Positions 24,957 to 33,302 of a DNA stretch of 64,000 bases are shown here, piece after piece. The notes beneath the pieces were generated by a model. It saw nothing but the letters and a program-made list of their open reading frames with translations, was not told the DNA's origin and did not search any database. Both the position numbers and the translations under genes were made by a program. The DNA comes from Owenweeksia sp048267305 (GTDB lineage Bacteria; Bacteroidota; Bacteroidia; Flavobacteriales; Schleiferiaceae), in NCBI GenBank assembly GCA_048267305.1, contig JBLWXT010000012.1, forward strand, positions 1 to 64,000. Reading direction: 5' to 3'. The stretch's first letter is position 1. Every line of letters starts with the position of its first letter.

Positions 24957-26270
24957 ATGAAAACTCTGAAACAAATTATTGGCTGCCTGCTCATATTCCT
25001 TAGTAGCCTTAACACATTTGGTCAAAGCAGTGCAGAGTTTAAAGTGAGCTTTGATAAAAATTTGCTCAGTGAAAAGTACGATGTAGAAGAGGAAACTGAA
25101 GAGCCGATGGTTAGTTTGTCCGCATATATTTTGCAGGAAAATATAGAAGTTAAACTTTACTATAGACTAAAATCCGGGAAGAAATGGGGTGAGTGGAAGG
25201 CCTTTGAAACCTTTACCGAAGGGCATACAGAAGGAAGAACCACCTTTGATGGAGGAATTACAGAAGAGGCTTTTAATGGCATACAGTTTAAAAGTGAAAC
25301 GCCTTTGTCAGGAGAAGTTACATTTAGAGTTTATTATCCCGGTTCAGCGAAAAAAAAAAGCCGGAAGCTAAGCGAAACAGAAGGTGCTGGCGCAAATTGT
25401 AATTGCCCCAAACCTGCTATATGTTATCGTAGCTGTTGGTGTCCTTCCGGTAATTGTCCTAAGGATCCAAACCCTTCCTACACCATAGCCGATCACTTAA
25501 TTGTACATCATTCTGCGGGCTCTAACAACAGTAGTAATTATGCCGCTGTAGTACGCTCCATTTGGGATTTTCACGTAAATACCAACGGTTGGTCTGATAT
25601 AGGTTATAACTTTTTGATTGACGGAAACGGGGTTATTTATGAATCTCGTGGAGACAGTGTGTTAGGAGCGCATTTTAGCTGCATGAACCAGGAAACTGTT
25701 GGGATATGTTTACTAGGAAATTTTGAATTAGCGGCTCCAGGAGACTCTGCGGTTGGCAGTTTAATTAAAATGTTGGCCTGGGAGGCATGTGATAAAAATA
25801 TTGCTCCAACACAAAGTAGTTATCACAATTCATCAGAGCTTACTATTCCCAATATATCCGGCCACAGCCATGCCAATACAAGTACTGCGGCTCATGGGTG
25901 CCCCAAGGGTACTTTATGCCCCGGTGATTCTCTTTTTCAATTGTTACCAATGATTCGCGATAGTGTTGCCGCCTTTGCCTGTATAGGTGATGTAAGTATT
26001 GCAGAAGACAATGTTGTAGATGATGTAATAGAGCTCTATCCTAATCCGGCTCATAATACCCTTACCACTACTTTAAATGGATTAGAGGGTGGTAAAACCA
26101 CTTTTAAAGTGGTTGATCATACGGGGAGAGTGATCATAAACAAAGTAGAATATATAAATGGCGGAGAGAGCATACAGATATCAATTGAACCACTTCCCAA
26201 CGGTATATATCTTTTACAGCTTTCGCAGAATGATTTTAACGCAAGCAAACAATTCATCAAAAACCAGTAA
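24957..26270 (+). CDS. Secreted PGRP-type N-acetylmuramoyl-L-alanine amidase with T9SS sorting domain
   Basis: A 437-residue protein: signal peptide (to about residue 22), an N-terminal beta region, a cysteine-rich linker (CNCPKPAICYRSCWCPSG), an amidase_2/PGRP domain at about residues 178-345, and a type A Por/T9SS C-terminal domain from about 358 (ELYPNPAHN to the end). Zinc ligands appear as VHHSAG, GHSHAN and CPGDSLF. Family members cleave the bond between MurNAc and the stem peptide, so this enzyme probably acts outside the cell, on other bacteria or shed murein. It belongs to the gene run from 23838. Confidence 0.9.
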   Translation: MKTLKQIIGCLLIFLSSLNTFGQSSAEFKVSFDKNLLSEKYDVEEETEEPMVSLSAYILQENIEVKLYYRLKSGKKWGEWKAFETFTEGHTEGRTTFDGGITEEAFNGIQFKSETPLSGEVTFRVYYPGSAKKKSRKLSETEGAGANCNCPKPAICYRSCWCPSGNCPKDPNPSYTIADHLIVHHSAGSNNSSNYAAVVRSIWDFHVNTNGWSDIGYNFLIDGNGVIYESRGDSVLGAHFSCMNQETVGICLLGNFELAAPGDSAVGSLIKMLAWEACDKNIAPTQSSYHNSSELTIPNISGHSHANTSTAAHGCPKGTLCPGDSLFQLLPMIRDSVAAFACIGDVSIAEDNVVDDVIELYPNPAHNTLTTTLNGLEGGKTTFKVVDHTGRVIINKVEYINGGESIQISIEPLPNGIYLLQLSQNDFNASKQFIKNQ

Positions 26271-26272
26271 AT

Positions 26273-26482
26273 ATGGAGTTTGAACTAAAGGGCAAGGAAT
26301 TTATACAGCTCAATCAGTTACTTAAAAATTTAAGTCTGGTAGGTTCTGGTGGCGAGGCTAAAATCAGAATCACAGATGGCGAAGCCTTGGTAAATGGTGA
26401 AGAGGAATATCAGATAAGGAAAAAAGTAAGGGCCGGAGACACTGTTGAATTTGATGGTAATCATATCTCCGTAAGGGCCTAA
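26273..26482 (+). CDS. S4-like RNA-binding protein, YbcJ family
   Basis: A 69-residue protein made up of one S4-like domain: LNQLLKNLSLVGSGGEAK, then ITDGEALVNGEEEYQIRKKV and AGDTVEFDG, matching the YbcJ/YaaA small RNA-binding family in both order and length. It starts 2 bases after the amidase stop. A bidirectional terminator follows. Role is presumably RNA binding in ribosome-related processes; direct evidence is lacking. Confidence 0.88.
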   Translation: MEFELKGKEFIQLNQLLKNLSLVGSGGEAKIRITDGEALVNGEEEYQIRKKVRAGDTVEFDGNHISVRA

Positions 26483-26512
26483 AAAAAATGCCCCGGTTTC
26501 CCGAGGCATTTG
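26481..26512 (-). terminator. Bidirectional terminator between convergent genes
   Basis: AATGCC-CCGGTTTCCCGA-GGCATT stem flanked by eight As on the left, which read as a T-run on the minus strand, and by TT on the right. It is strongest for the DUF2911 gene but serves both sides. Confidence 0.8.
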
Positions 26513-26532
26513 GCACTGTTGTGTTTGTTAAT

Positions 26533-27045
26533 TTAACTTTTAATAGTGAGAGGAACACGGGTTTCAGCCCAATCCAAATAGATAACTCCATCCTTGGCGG
26601 AAAAAGTCATACGTTCAGTAGCTTTATGTTTTTCAGGTGTGGCTTTAACTTTTAGAGCATCTTTTTCAGCGTCATACTTATAAGCTCCCCATTGCCCCAT
26701 TTCTGTATTAAAAATAATAGTCCATTCTTTTTCTCCGGGGATGGTAAACAAAGTGTAGGTACCGGCTGCAAGCTTTTGGCCGTTTATTGTGATGTCTTTA
26801 CTGGTAGTGAAGGTTGTAGCTTCATTAGCTCCGGTACGCCATACCTTGCCGTAAGGCACTAGTTTACCAAATATTTCACGATCCTTTACACCTGGTTGGC
26901 TGTAAGCTATGGTTATTTTGGCGTCACCAATTTTGGTTTCCAATTTAGCAGGAGGACTTGGCTTATCTTTCCCGCCCATTTGGGCACTAAGTGTGCTGAT
27001 ACTAAAAGCAGCAATCAACGAAAGGGCAAAAACTTTAATTTTCAT
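26533..27045 (-). CDS. DUF2911 domain protein, exported
   Basis: A 170-residue protein with a signal peptide (FALSLIAAFSISTLSAQ). The mature part contains the DUF2911 hallmarks: ITIAYSQPGVKDREIFG, VPYGKVWRTGANEATTF, LAAGTYTLFTIPGEKEWTIIFN and a final strand VIYLDWAETRVPLTI. It is common in Bacteroidota, presumed periplasmic, and of unknown function. It is monocistronic and ends at a strong terminator. Confidence 0.92.
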   Translation of the reverse strand: MKIKVFALSLIAAFSISTLSAQMGGKDKPSPPAKLETKIGDAKITIAYSQPGVKDREIFGKLVPYGKVWRTGANEATTFTTSKDITINGQKLAAGTYTLFTIPGEKEWTIIFNTEMGQWGAYKYDAEKDALKVKATPEKHKATERMTFSAKDGVIYLDWAETRVPLTIKS

Positions 27046-27177
27046 GGTTTATATATTTTGTGATAAATGTAAGTTGTTATCGATCAAAAATGTTCTTTTA
27101 GCAGTTAGCAAATTGTAAGCGTAATGACAACGCAGGGATAAACTAGATGTGAATTTGCACCCTTAAATTTATAAATT

Positions 27178-27795
27178 ATGAGAAAACTATTAAGTATTGT
27201 TGCTATTGCGTTAAGTTTAAACGCATTAGGACAGGAGATTGAGAAGTATGGAGTACAGGATAAAGATGTACCCAAGGGACTTGAAGTGGGTGCAGAAGCT
27301 CCCGAATTAACTTTACCAACTGCAGATGGCCGTGAATTTTCATTGGCTGAAGCTTTGAAAAAGGGTCCTGTAGTTGTTTATTTCTATCGCGGTAGCTGGT
27401 GTCCGTATTGTTCCAAACAACTGTCTAACCTTTCAGATTCGTTGAACATGATTAATGAAACAGGCGCAACAGTGGTGGCTATTTCACCCGCATCACCGGC
27501 AAATAAGGAAGAAGCTGCCGTTAGTATGGAAGGTGACATTATTTTACTTCATGATATTGATGGGGAAGCCATGGAAGTATTTGATGTGGATTTTTATGTA
27601 ACCGAAGCCTATCAGGCCAAACTGGCTAAAGGGAAAAAAATAGATCTGGCGGGTTATAATGAACAGGATGAAGCGGTATTACCGGTACCGGCTACTTATG
27701 TTATTAGCCAGGATGGGGTGATTGTATATCGCTATTTTGATATAAACTATAGGAAACGTGCTACCGTGGCGGCTGTGCTCAAAGCCTTAAAGTAA
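27178..27795 (+). CDS. Exported peroxiredoxin-like thiol peroxidase (AhpC/TSA)
   Basis: A 205-residue protein with a signal peptide (about 18 residues, ending LNALGQ). The AhpC/TSA fold starts at GAEAPELTLPTADG, and the redox motif YFYRGSWCPYCSKQL contains a CxxC pair instead of the usual lone peroxidatic cysteine, placing it in the peroxiredoxin-like family near the thioredoxin fold. A periplasmic location is likely. A YceI gene follows after 5 bases, suggesting a shared transcript. Confidence 0.85.
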   Translation: MRKLLSIVAIALSLNALGQEIEKYGVQDKDVPKGLEVGAEAPELTLPTADGREFSLAEALKKGPVVVYFYRGSWCPYCSKQLSNLSDSLNMINETGATVVAISPASPANKEEAAVSMEGDIILLHDIDGEAMEVFDVDFYVTEAYQAKLAKGKKIDLAGYNEQDEAVLPVPATYVISQDGVIVYRYFDINYRKRATVAAVLKALK

Positions 27796-27800
27796 AAACT

Positions 27801-28331
27801 ATGAAGACTATCGCTTACCTCGTATCACTCACCTTATTTGGAATTACCACCTCTGCTCAGCAGCTGGGAGTAAAGTCAGTTGTCAATTTTGAAGTAGATA
27901 ACTTTAAGGTAAATACAGTAGAAGGTAGTTTTTCAGGCATCACAGGTTCGGTTGATTTCAATCCGGCAAAACTCGGGGAGGCCAGGTTTGATATCAAGAT
28001 TGCCGTAAAATCAATTGATACGGATAACGATACCCGCGATAAAGATCTACAGGCGGAGGAGTACTTTCATAGCGAAAAGTACCCCTTCGCCACTTTTGTT
28101 TCTACTGAAGTTAACCTCGTTGGCGACAAGTTTTGGGTGAAGGGCAAACTAACTATCAAGGGGATTAGCAAAGATATTAGCATCCCATTTAAGCTATCCT
28201 ACCTGCGGGGAGGCTACCTATTGGAAGGTCCGATTGTACTTGATAGGTATGATTTTAAGATAGGAAGTACAAGTAGTTTTTCAATTGGCAGAGAAGTAAA
28301 GCTCAATGTACGCTGCTATCTTGTAAATTAG
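27801..28331 (+). CDS. YceI-family periplasmic protein
   Basis: A 176-residue lipocalin-like protein. After a signal peptide (ending TTSAQ), VNFEVDNFKVNTVEGSFSGI opens the YceI barrel, with YFHSEKYPFATF and GKLTIKGISKDISIPF as the recurring family blocks. YceI proteins bind polyisoprenoids or related lipids. Its coupling to the exported thiol peroxidase-like gene hints at envelope oxidative stress. Confidence 0.92.
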   Translation: MKTIAYLVSLTLFGITTSAQQLGVKSVVNFEVDNFKVNTVEGSFSGITGSVDFNPAKLGEARFDIKIAVKSIDTDNDTRDKDLQAEEYFHSEKYPFATFVSTEVNLVGDKFWVKGKLTIKGISKDISIPFKLSYLRGGYLLEGPIVLDRYDFKIGSTSSFSIGREVKLNVRCYLVN

Positions 28332-28381
28332 AGGGGCCTAAATAAGAGTGGTTTACTCTTTAACAGCCTTAATAAAACTGC

Positions 28382-29062
28382 ATGAAGCAAGAGCGCATCA
28401 TTCAAAAAATAAAGGAAACACCTTTTGGAGAAGGCGTTAAGGTTTTAGAAAACCTGTATCTCTTTAGATTGCCCAAGGTACATTTTAGAGAAGGGCAGGC
28501 TTATGCACTGGTTCAGGATGACGGCTTAATACTGATAGATGCTGTATATCCACAAACCAAGGCTGCTGTTGATAATCTACTTAGGAAATACAAGCCCAAA
28601 GCCATGATAATTACTCACAGGGATGTGCTGCATCAGGCATTTGGTACTGTTTCAGAAATTTCAAAGTGGTTGGGAGGTATTACAGTTTATGCCCATAAGG
28701 CAGATCATGAGCGCCAAAAAATGCGCGACATTATGGAGCCAAGTCATCTGTTGAATGACTCTGGTATTTTGATTACTCCCATTCCCGGCCACACCCCTGG
28801 TTCTATTGTAATTTATTGCACCAAAGAGGAAATGTTGTTTGCCGGTGATTCGGCAGCCGGTGCCAGATATGATTCTGACGATAATACTTTTACCCATCCT
28901 ACCATTCCGCTGGGCTCATGGCTCGATTTTAAACGCGGCTGGCAAAATGTAGATGGTGAGGTAAAGCACTTGCTGCCTTTACATGGAAAGCCGGGTTTTT
29001 ATCTCCACAATTTTGAAAGCATTAGAAGAGAGTTGGTACGACCCGAAAATTTGATGGAATAA
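28382..29062 (+). CDS. Metallo-beta-lactamase-fold protein with altered metal site
   Basis: A 226-residue cytosolic MBL-fold protein. The order of motifs is correct: ILIDAVYP, then ITHRDVLHQ in place of THxHxDH, GHTPGS, AGDSA and LPLHG. In the first motif the second His is Asp and the Asp is Leu, while the outer histidines remain. One zinc site is therefore incomplete and a two-zinc hydrolase mechanism is doubtful. It could be mononuclear or non-catalytic. It stands alone downstream of the YceI gene. Confidence 0.85.
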   Translation: MKQERIIQKIKETPFGEGVKVLENLYLFRLPKVHFREGQAYALVQDDGLILIDAVYPQTKAAVDNLLRKYKPKAMIITHRDVLHQAFGTVSEISKWLGGITVYAHKADHERQKMRDIMEPSHLLNDSGILITPIPGHTPGSIVIYCTKEEMLFAGDSAAGARYDSDDNTFTHPTIPLGSWLDFKRGWQNVDGEVKHLLPLHGKPGFYLHNFESIRRELVRPENLME

Positions 29063-29160
29063 CATATACCTTCTCAAGAGCTGTAACCATATTATTCTTA
29101 TTGGAGAAAGCTGCTTAATCAAAAAAAGAAGCAAATAATATTTCTTGTTCGAGAGCTGTG

Positions 29161-29859
29161 TTACAATGAATGGTGCAGACTGAGCTGTGCCTGAGTCTTT
29201 CTCCAGTTATCAGTGGTTTGCTGCATGATGCCAAGTTGAACTTTAAGCTGTGGATTGATTACATAACCGAATGCCGCGTAAAATCGATTGCGGTCAAATA
29301 TTTCTACAGATTTTCCATCTCCAATATTCCGCTGTCCATTTATAAAGATCTCATTGTATAGGGCAAGATAGACCGCGCTTTTGGTAAGTGACGGTTTGTT
29401 TAATGGAATATTTATAAACAGATTATAGCGATACCGGGTACGGAAATCCTGGTTTTGCACAAAACGCTGCTCATAGCGCACACGGTGGTTTAAATAAAAA
29501 CGCTGGCCAATTTTACCCGGAAACAAAGCCTCCTGATAAATCCGGCTTTCAGGTGTGGTGGAATTATCATCTCCATACACACCGGTTTGGATATTTCCAT
29601 AACCCAGGGTGAATTTTATATCTGCCTTTTTGGGCTTGTAGGTAATACCACCTCTCAAAAGCAATTGCTCCAAATCATTAGCTCCATTCCATGTGCGCAG
29701 CTGTATATCTCCCTGCACTCCCCATGGGCTTTCTTTAAAAGTGGTATTGAAAAAGTACATATACCATGCTCCAACTTTAGATTCATCAATTTGGCTATGC
29801 ACCAGATTTGGAAGAGCATAAACTACAAGGGCGAAATAAAAGAGAGTTGTTTTTTTCAT
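29161..29859 (-). CDS. DUF2490 outer-membrane protein
   Basis: A 232-residue protein from the ATG at 29859, which begins the signal peptide (MKKTTLFYFALVVYALPNLV); upstream in-frame ATGs at 29862 and 29883 also exist. The mature protein is a series of amphipathic strands starting KVGAWYMYFFN, with the DUF2490 blocks HRVRYEQRF and FRTRYRYNLFINIPL and a terminal strand rich in Q, L and aromatic residues. It is predicted to be an outer-membrane barrel of unknown function and is monocistronic. Confidence 0.88.
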   Translation of the reverse strand: MKKTTLFYFALVVYALPNLVHSQIDESKVGAWYMYFFNTTFKESPWGVQGDIQLRTWNGANDLEQLLLRGGITYKPKKADIKFTLGYGNIQTGVYGDDNSTTPESRIYQEALFPGKIGQRFYLNHRVRYEQRFVQNQDFRTRYRYNLFINIPLNKPSLTKSAVYLALYNEIFINGQRNIGDGKSVEIFDRNRFYAAFGYVINPQLKVQLGIMQQTTDNWRKTQAQLSLHHSL

Positions 29860-30008
29860 CATTGCAATAATAGCAATCAACAACTCCTTTTAAAAATGGT
29901 TTTACGCTAAAAGACGGGCAACGCCATTCAATAATTTTATAAAGGCTCGGTTATAATATTCCTGATGATCAAATTAGCATTTGGATGGCACCCTACTGCG
30001 TGAGCTCG

Positions 30009-30425
30009 TTAATTCTTAGGTGCGAGTGTTTTCATTTTTAGAAAACTGATTCCCAGCCAAACCACAGAAGTTGTCATGGCAATAGCTCCTATTAGTACCA
30101 GTGCCGGAGGTAAGCCGAGATATACTTCACTAAGAATACCTATGGGCATTAGCAGGCCTGTCAATGCCAGCCAGGAAATCACTTTTGTATTTTTTAGTTG
30201 CTGATGATAATGAAGCAACAGGTATCCGATAAGGATATTCAGAAATGCGAACAAATTGCCATGAACGTGAGCTAGTCTCGTTTCAAAGTGTTCACCCAGA
30301 CTATAAGTATTTACCCACTCTTCTTTGCCTGGGGCAAAGTCTCTTAAATAAATCAGAAGAAATCCATAGGCCATAAAAAAACCCATGGTGAGGAAGCCAA
30401 TCGCTATGTTGTTTTTACCATTCAT
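30009..30425 (-). CDS. Four-helix membrane protein with a histidine-rich helix
   Basis: A 138-residue protein with four predicted membrane helices. Between helices 1 and 2, YSLGEHFETRLAHVHGNLFAFLN contains three histidines, two of them (HVH) at the start of a helix, reminiscent of heme or copper ligands; a further His occurs in LLLHYHQQ. I do not recognise the family. Upstream is a Crp/Fnr-like palindrome at activation distance, which would fit a respiratory or oxygen-linked role. Function not assigned. Confidence 0.65.
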   Translation of the reverse strand: MNGKNNIAIGFLTMGFFMAYGFLLIYLRDFAPGKEEWVNTYSLGEHFETRLAHVHGNLFAFLNILIGYLLLHYHQQLKNTKVISWLALTGLLMPIGILSEVYLGLPPALVLIGAIAMTTSVVWLGISFLKMKTLAPKN

Positions 30426-30464
30426 AATGTCTTGATTTTAAGAGGGAACGTTTTCTATATCCTA

Positions 30465-30508
30465 CAAAGGATACATTAATAGATGTTTTTTGAGATGATA
30501 TATGTCAC
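30465..30508 (-). promoter_or_regulatory. Crp/Fnr-like site and -10-like element
   Basis: Read on the minus strand, GTGACATATATCAT (30495-30508) has 5-4-5 spacing like 4864-4877, with one arm imperfect. The -10-like TATCCTTTG ends at 30465, 36.5 bases from the palindrome centre, the same distance as at 4864-4907. Confidence 0.45.
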
Positions 30509-30542
30509 CTAATTTTATATTGGATATCAGTTACTTATTACC

Positions 30543-30570
30543 AAAAAAGGAGCCCCATTGGAGCTCCTCT
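30543..30570 (-). terminator. Rho-independent terminator
   Basis: AGGAGC (30548-30553) and GCTCCT (30563-30568) form the stem; on the minus strand a run of Ts follows. It closes the gene at 30595-30981. Confidence 0.8.
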
Positions 30571-30594
30571 TTTATTTTGAAAATGGTTTTACGG

Positions 30595-30981
30595 TTACAT
30601 ATACTTGGAAAGGAAACGGTAGAAATCCTTTTTCAACTTCGCATAGATTTCACGTTGAGTTTCCATTTTTTCGCGAAAAGCAAAATGACTCTCTGTATAG
30701 GCGGTATTCATAGATGTATTATCCGTCATACTTAGCGCGTTTATTTCTGATTCGTGGGCGTTAATATCGTGCTGTAATTGGTCAATTACCTCGCCATGCA
30801 TAACAAATTCGTTTTGGAAATGCTCTAGTTGTTTTAGCACATCCTCGTCTGTCCAGCGCACCACCAATTCTTCCAGGCGATGCTTAAAGGTCTTTATTTC
30901 GTCTTCCCAAAAGGAAAGCTCACTTTTCCATTGTACGTGCTCAAAATGTAAATCTGAATTGAATACTACCGGGGTTTTCAT
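30595..30981 (-). CDS. Helical cytosolic protein of unknown function
   Basis: A 128-residue protein; the ATG at 30981 (MKTPVVFNSDLHFEHVQW) is preferred over 31014, whose extra residues are low-complexity. It is almost entirely helical and charged, with heptad-like stretches (ELSFWEDEIKTFKHRLEELV and KMETQREIYAKLKKDFYRFL). It has many His, Glu and Met residues but no cysteine. A hemerythrin-like or coiled-coil bundle is conceivable, though I see no defining motif. It sits downstream of an amino-acid permease gene. Confidence 0.6.
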   Translation of the reverse strand: MKTPVVFNSDLHFEHVQWKSELSFWEDEIKTFKHRLEELVVRWTDEDVLKQLEHFQNEFVMHGEVIDQLQHDINAHESEINALSMTDNTSMNTAYTESHFAFREKMETQREIYAKLKKDFYRFLSKYM

Positions 30982-31084
30982 ATTGTAATTATTTATTTTT
31001 TGAATTATATCCACCTCCAGATAACGGAGGGCTGATATTCAGTACGAATCTCGGAAGAGTTGCCGAACCTTGAAATGATAAAGG

Positions 31085-32410
31085 TCATATATGGACTGTC
31101 CTGGTTTTTTTCTTCCTGGCTGAAAACCGCCAGGCCCCAAAAGCCAGTAAAAGGTATATCACAACTATAGCAACCATTTGCTGCCAATTATTAGTTAATT
31201 CATAATACAAAATTAAAATACCACCAATGCCCAAACCGATTATTGACAGCACCGTTACCACTGTTGAAGAATTGGTTTTTTCCCTGATTTTAAAGTTGGC
31301 AATAGCCATTAGTACAGAAACTAAAAGGAAAGTAACACTTCCAAATTCAAGAATTAACTCTAGTCCTCCCACTACTATTAAAAGGCTTGAAATTACAGCC
31401 ATGGTAATAATGGCATTTTGCGGAATGTTATTCTTTCTGAGGGATAGAACACCGGGGAAAAAGCCATCTTTTGCGATTACTGACATTTGGCGTGATGAAC
31501 CAAATACAGTTCCGCTGATAGCGCTGCTTGTAGCGAGTATAGCTCCTAGAATAACGAGGTTTGTGCCTATGGGTCCTAAAATGCTTCCGGCACCTGAGGC
31601 AAGGGCAAACTCCTTATTCCTTATTATATCTTCTGTGGGTATGGCAAATAAGGCTCCGATAGCAATAACAACATATATCAGTACGGCCAGTATAATGGCG
31701 CTATATATGGCTCGGGGGATGTTTTTTTCCGGTTGGGTCATTTCGTTTACCGCATTTATAACCAGTTGAAATCCCTCAAAAGCAACAAAGGTTAAAGAAG
31801 CAACTATCAAAATGGAAATGAATTTGGAGTTCTCTAAATCCAATGCCATGTTCTCAATAAATGTACTGAAGTCTGTAGTGCCATGAGTCATCAATACAAC
31901 CGAAATTACGGTGAGCACTACAAGTTTGGTGTACACCATCAAATCCTCAATTTTCCCCATTCCATTTACACTCCAGATATTTATGAATGTGAAAAGTGAA
32001 ATAACAGCTATGGCAATGCCTTTTCTAATCCATATGTTGTCGGCAAATTCAGTGCTGCTAATAGCGTAGGATGAAAAGGTGTAGGCATATAGTGCCATTG
32101 TACTTATGTAGCCGAAAATTATAAACCATCCAATGGCCGATGCCGAGAAATTTGATGTTGGATAGGTCTTTTTGAAAAAGGAATAGGTGGCGCCTTCATC
32201 CTTATAATACAAACCGAGCTTTACATAAGAGTAGGCGGCCAGGGAAGCTATTACTCCACCAATTATTATAGCAATGGGTGTGAGGTTTCCAATTAACGAA
32301 ACTGAAATACCAAGAATGGTGAAAATTCCACCACCAACCATTCCGCCCAGTGCAATGGCTATTAACTCCGGCAGACCTAAGCTTTTATTTCTTTTTCTGT
32401 GTTGCGTCAT
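31085..32410 (-). CDS. APC-family amino-acid permease
   Basis: A 441-residue transporter with about 12 membrane helices. The first helix motif GLPELIAIALGGMVGGGIFT and the sixth-helix VAFEGFQLV region are typical of the amino acid-polyamine-organocation superfamily. It moves amino acids across the inner membrane. It ends with a basic tail (RFSARKKKTRT). It is transcribed towards the small helical protein gene and is preceded by about 250 bases of ordinary sequence, then the tandem repeat array. Confidence 0.9.
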   Translation of the reverse strand: MTQHRKRNKSLGLPELIAIALGGMVGGGIFTILGISVSLIGNLTPIAIIIGGVIASLAAYSYVKLGLYYKDEGATYSFFKKTYPTSNFSASAIGWFIIFGYISTMALYAYTFSSYAISSTEFADNIWIRKGIAIAVISLFTFINIWSVNGMGKIEDLMVYTKLVVLTVISVVLMTHGTTDFSTFIENMALDLENSKFISILIVASLTFVAFEGFQLVINAVNEMTQPEKNIPRAIYSAIILAVLIYVVIAIGALFAIPTEDIIRNKEFALASGAGSILGPIGTNLVILGAILATSSAISGTVFGSSRQMSVIAKDGFFPGVLSLRKNNIPQNAIITMAVISSLLIVVGGLELILEFGSVTFLLVSVLMAIANFKIREKTNSSTVVTVLSIIGLGIGGILILYYELTNNWQQMVAIVVIYLLLAFGAWRFSARKKKTRTVHI

Positions 32411-32661
32411 TTTTTCAAATTATCCATAACCTTCATTTACATGTTCCGAAGGGTGATCAACATTTACATGGCTTTATGGGTAAATTTATTACCTAAACTG
32501 CCATGTTCTTGCGCAGCATCCCTCAAACCATCTTATTTGGCCGGCTTATTCATTTAAACATTTGCCTAACACCTTTCTTTAAGATTAAAGGAAGTTGATA
32601 TGTAGGGGCGAAAGTGGGAAGAGTAGCTTGGCATTTGAATGACTTAAGTCATGTAATATTT

Positions 32662-33300
32662 TGCGTTGAAGCAATTAGTATGGGATTCACCGCAAAGGCG
32701 CAAAGGGCGCAAGGTTTCGCGGAGGCTTTTGTTGGGATGTGGGTTTCACTCTGCGTATCTCAGCGTGCTCCGTGTCTCTGCGTTGAAGCAATACTTTACC
32801 TTAACCGCAAAGGCACGAAGGACGCAAGGTTTCGCGGAGGCTTTTGTTGGGATGTGGGTTTCACTCTGCGTATCTCAGCGTGCTCCGTGTCTCTGCGAAG
32901 AAGCAATGCTTTGCCTTAACCGCAAAGGCGCAAAGGGCGCAAGGTTTCGCGGAGGCTTTTGTTGGGATGTGGGTTTCACTCTGCGTATCTCAGCGTGCTC
33001 CGTGTCTCTGCGTTGAAGCAATACTTTACCTTAACCGCAAAGGCACGAAGGACGCAAGGTTTCGCGGAGGCTTTTGTTGGGATGTGGGTTTCACTCTGCG
33101 TATCTCAGCGTGCTCCGTGTCTCTGCGAAGAAGCAATGCTTTGCCTTAACCGCAAAGGCACAAAGGGCGCAAGGTTTCGCGGAGGCTTTTGTTGGGATGT
33201 GGGTTTCACTCTGCGTATCTCTGCGTGCTCCGTGTCTCTGCGTTGAAGCAATACTTTGCCTTAACCGCAAAGGCGCGAAGGGCGCAAAGTTTCGCGGAGG
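32662..33300. repeat. 115-bp tandem repeat array, about 5.5 copies
   Basis: Identical blocks (GGAGGCTTTTGTTGGG) recur at 32721, 32836, 32951, 33066 and 33181 and a final partial one at 33296: exact 115-base spacing. Linkers alternate between CGTTGAAGCAATACTTTACC and CGAAGAAGCAATGCTTTGCC, giving a 230-base higher-order period. Each unit contains the imperfect inverted arms CGCAAAGGCGCAAAGG and CTCTGCGTATCTCAGCG. The array stops 2 bases before the stop codon of the minus-strand aminotransferase gene. Open frames across it are artefacts of the repeats. The flank 32411-32661 shows no feature. Confidence 0.95.
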
Positions 33301-33302
33301 CA

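Noticed and set aside
32662..33300. Possible CRISPR array
   Set aside because: The units are contiguous 115-base repeats with no unique spacers, far longer than CRISPR repeats, and no cas genes are nearby.
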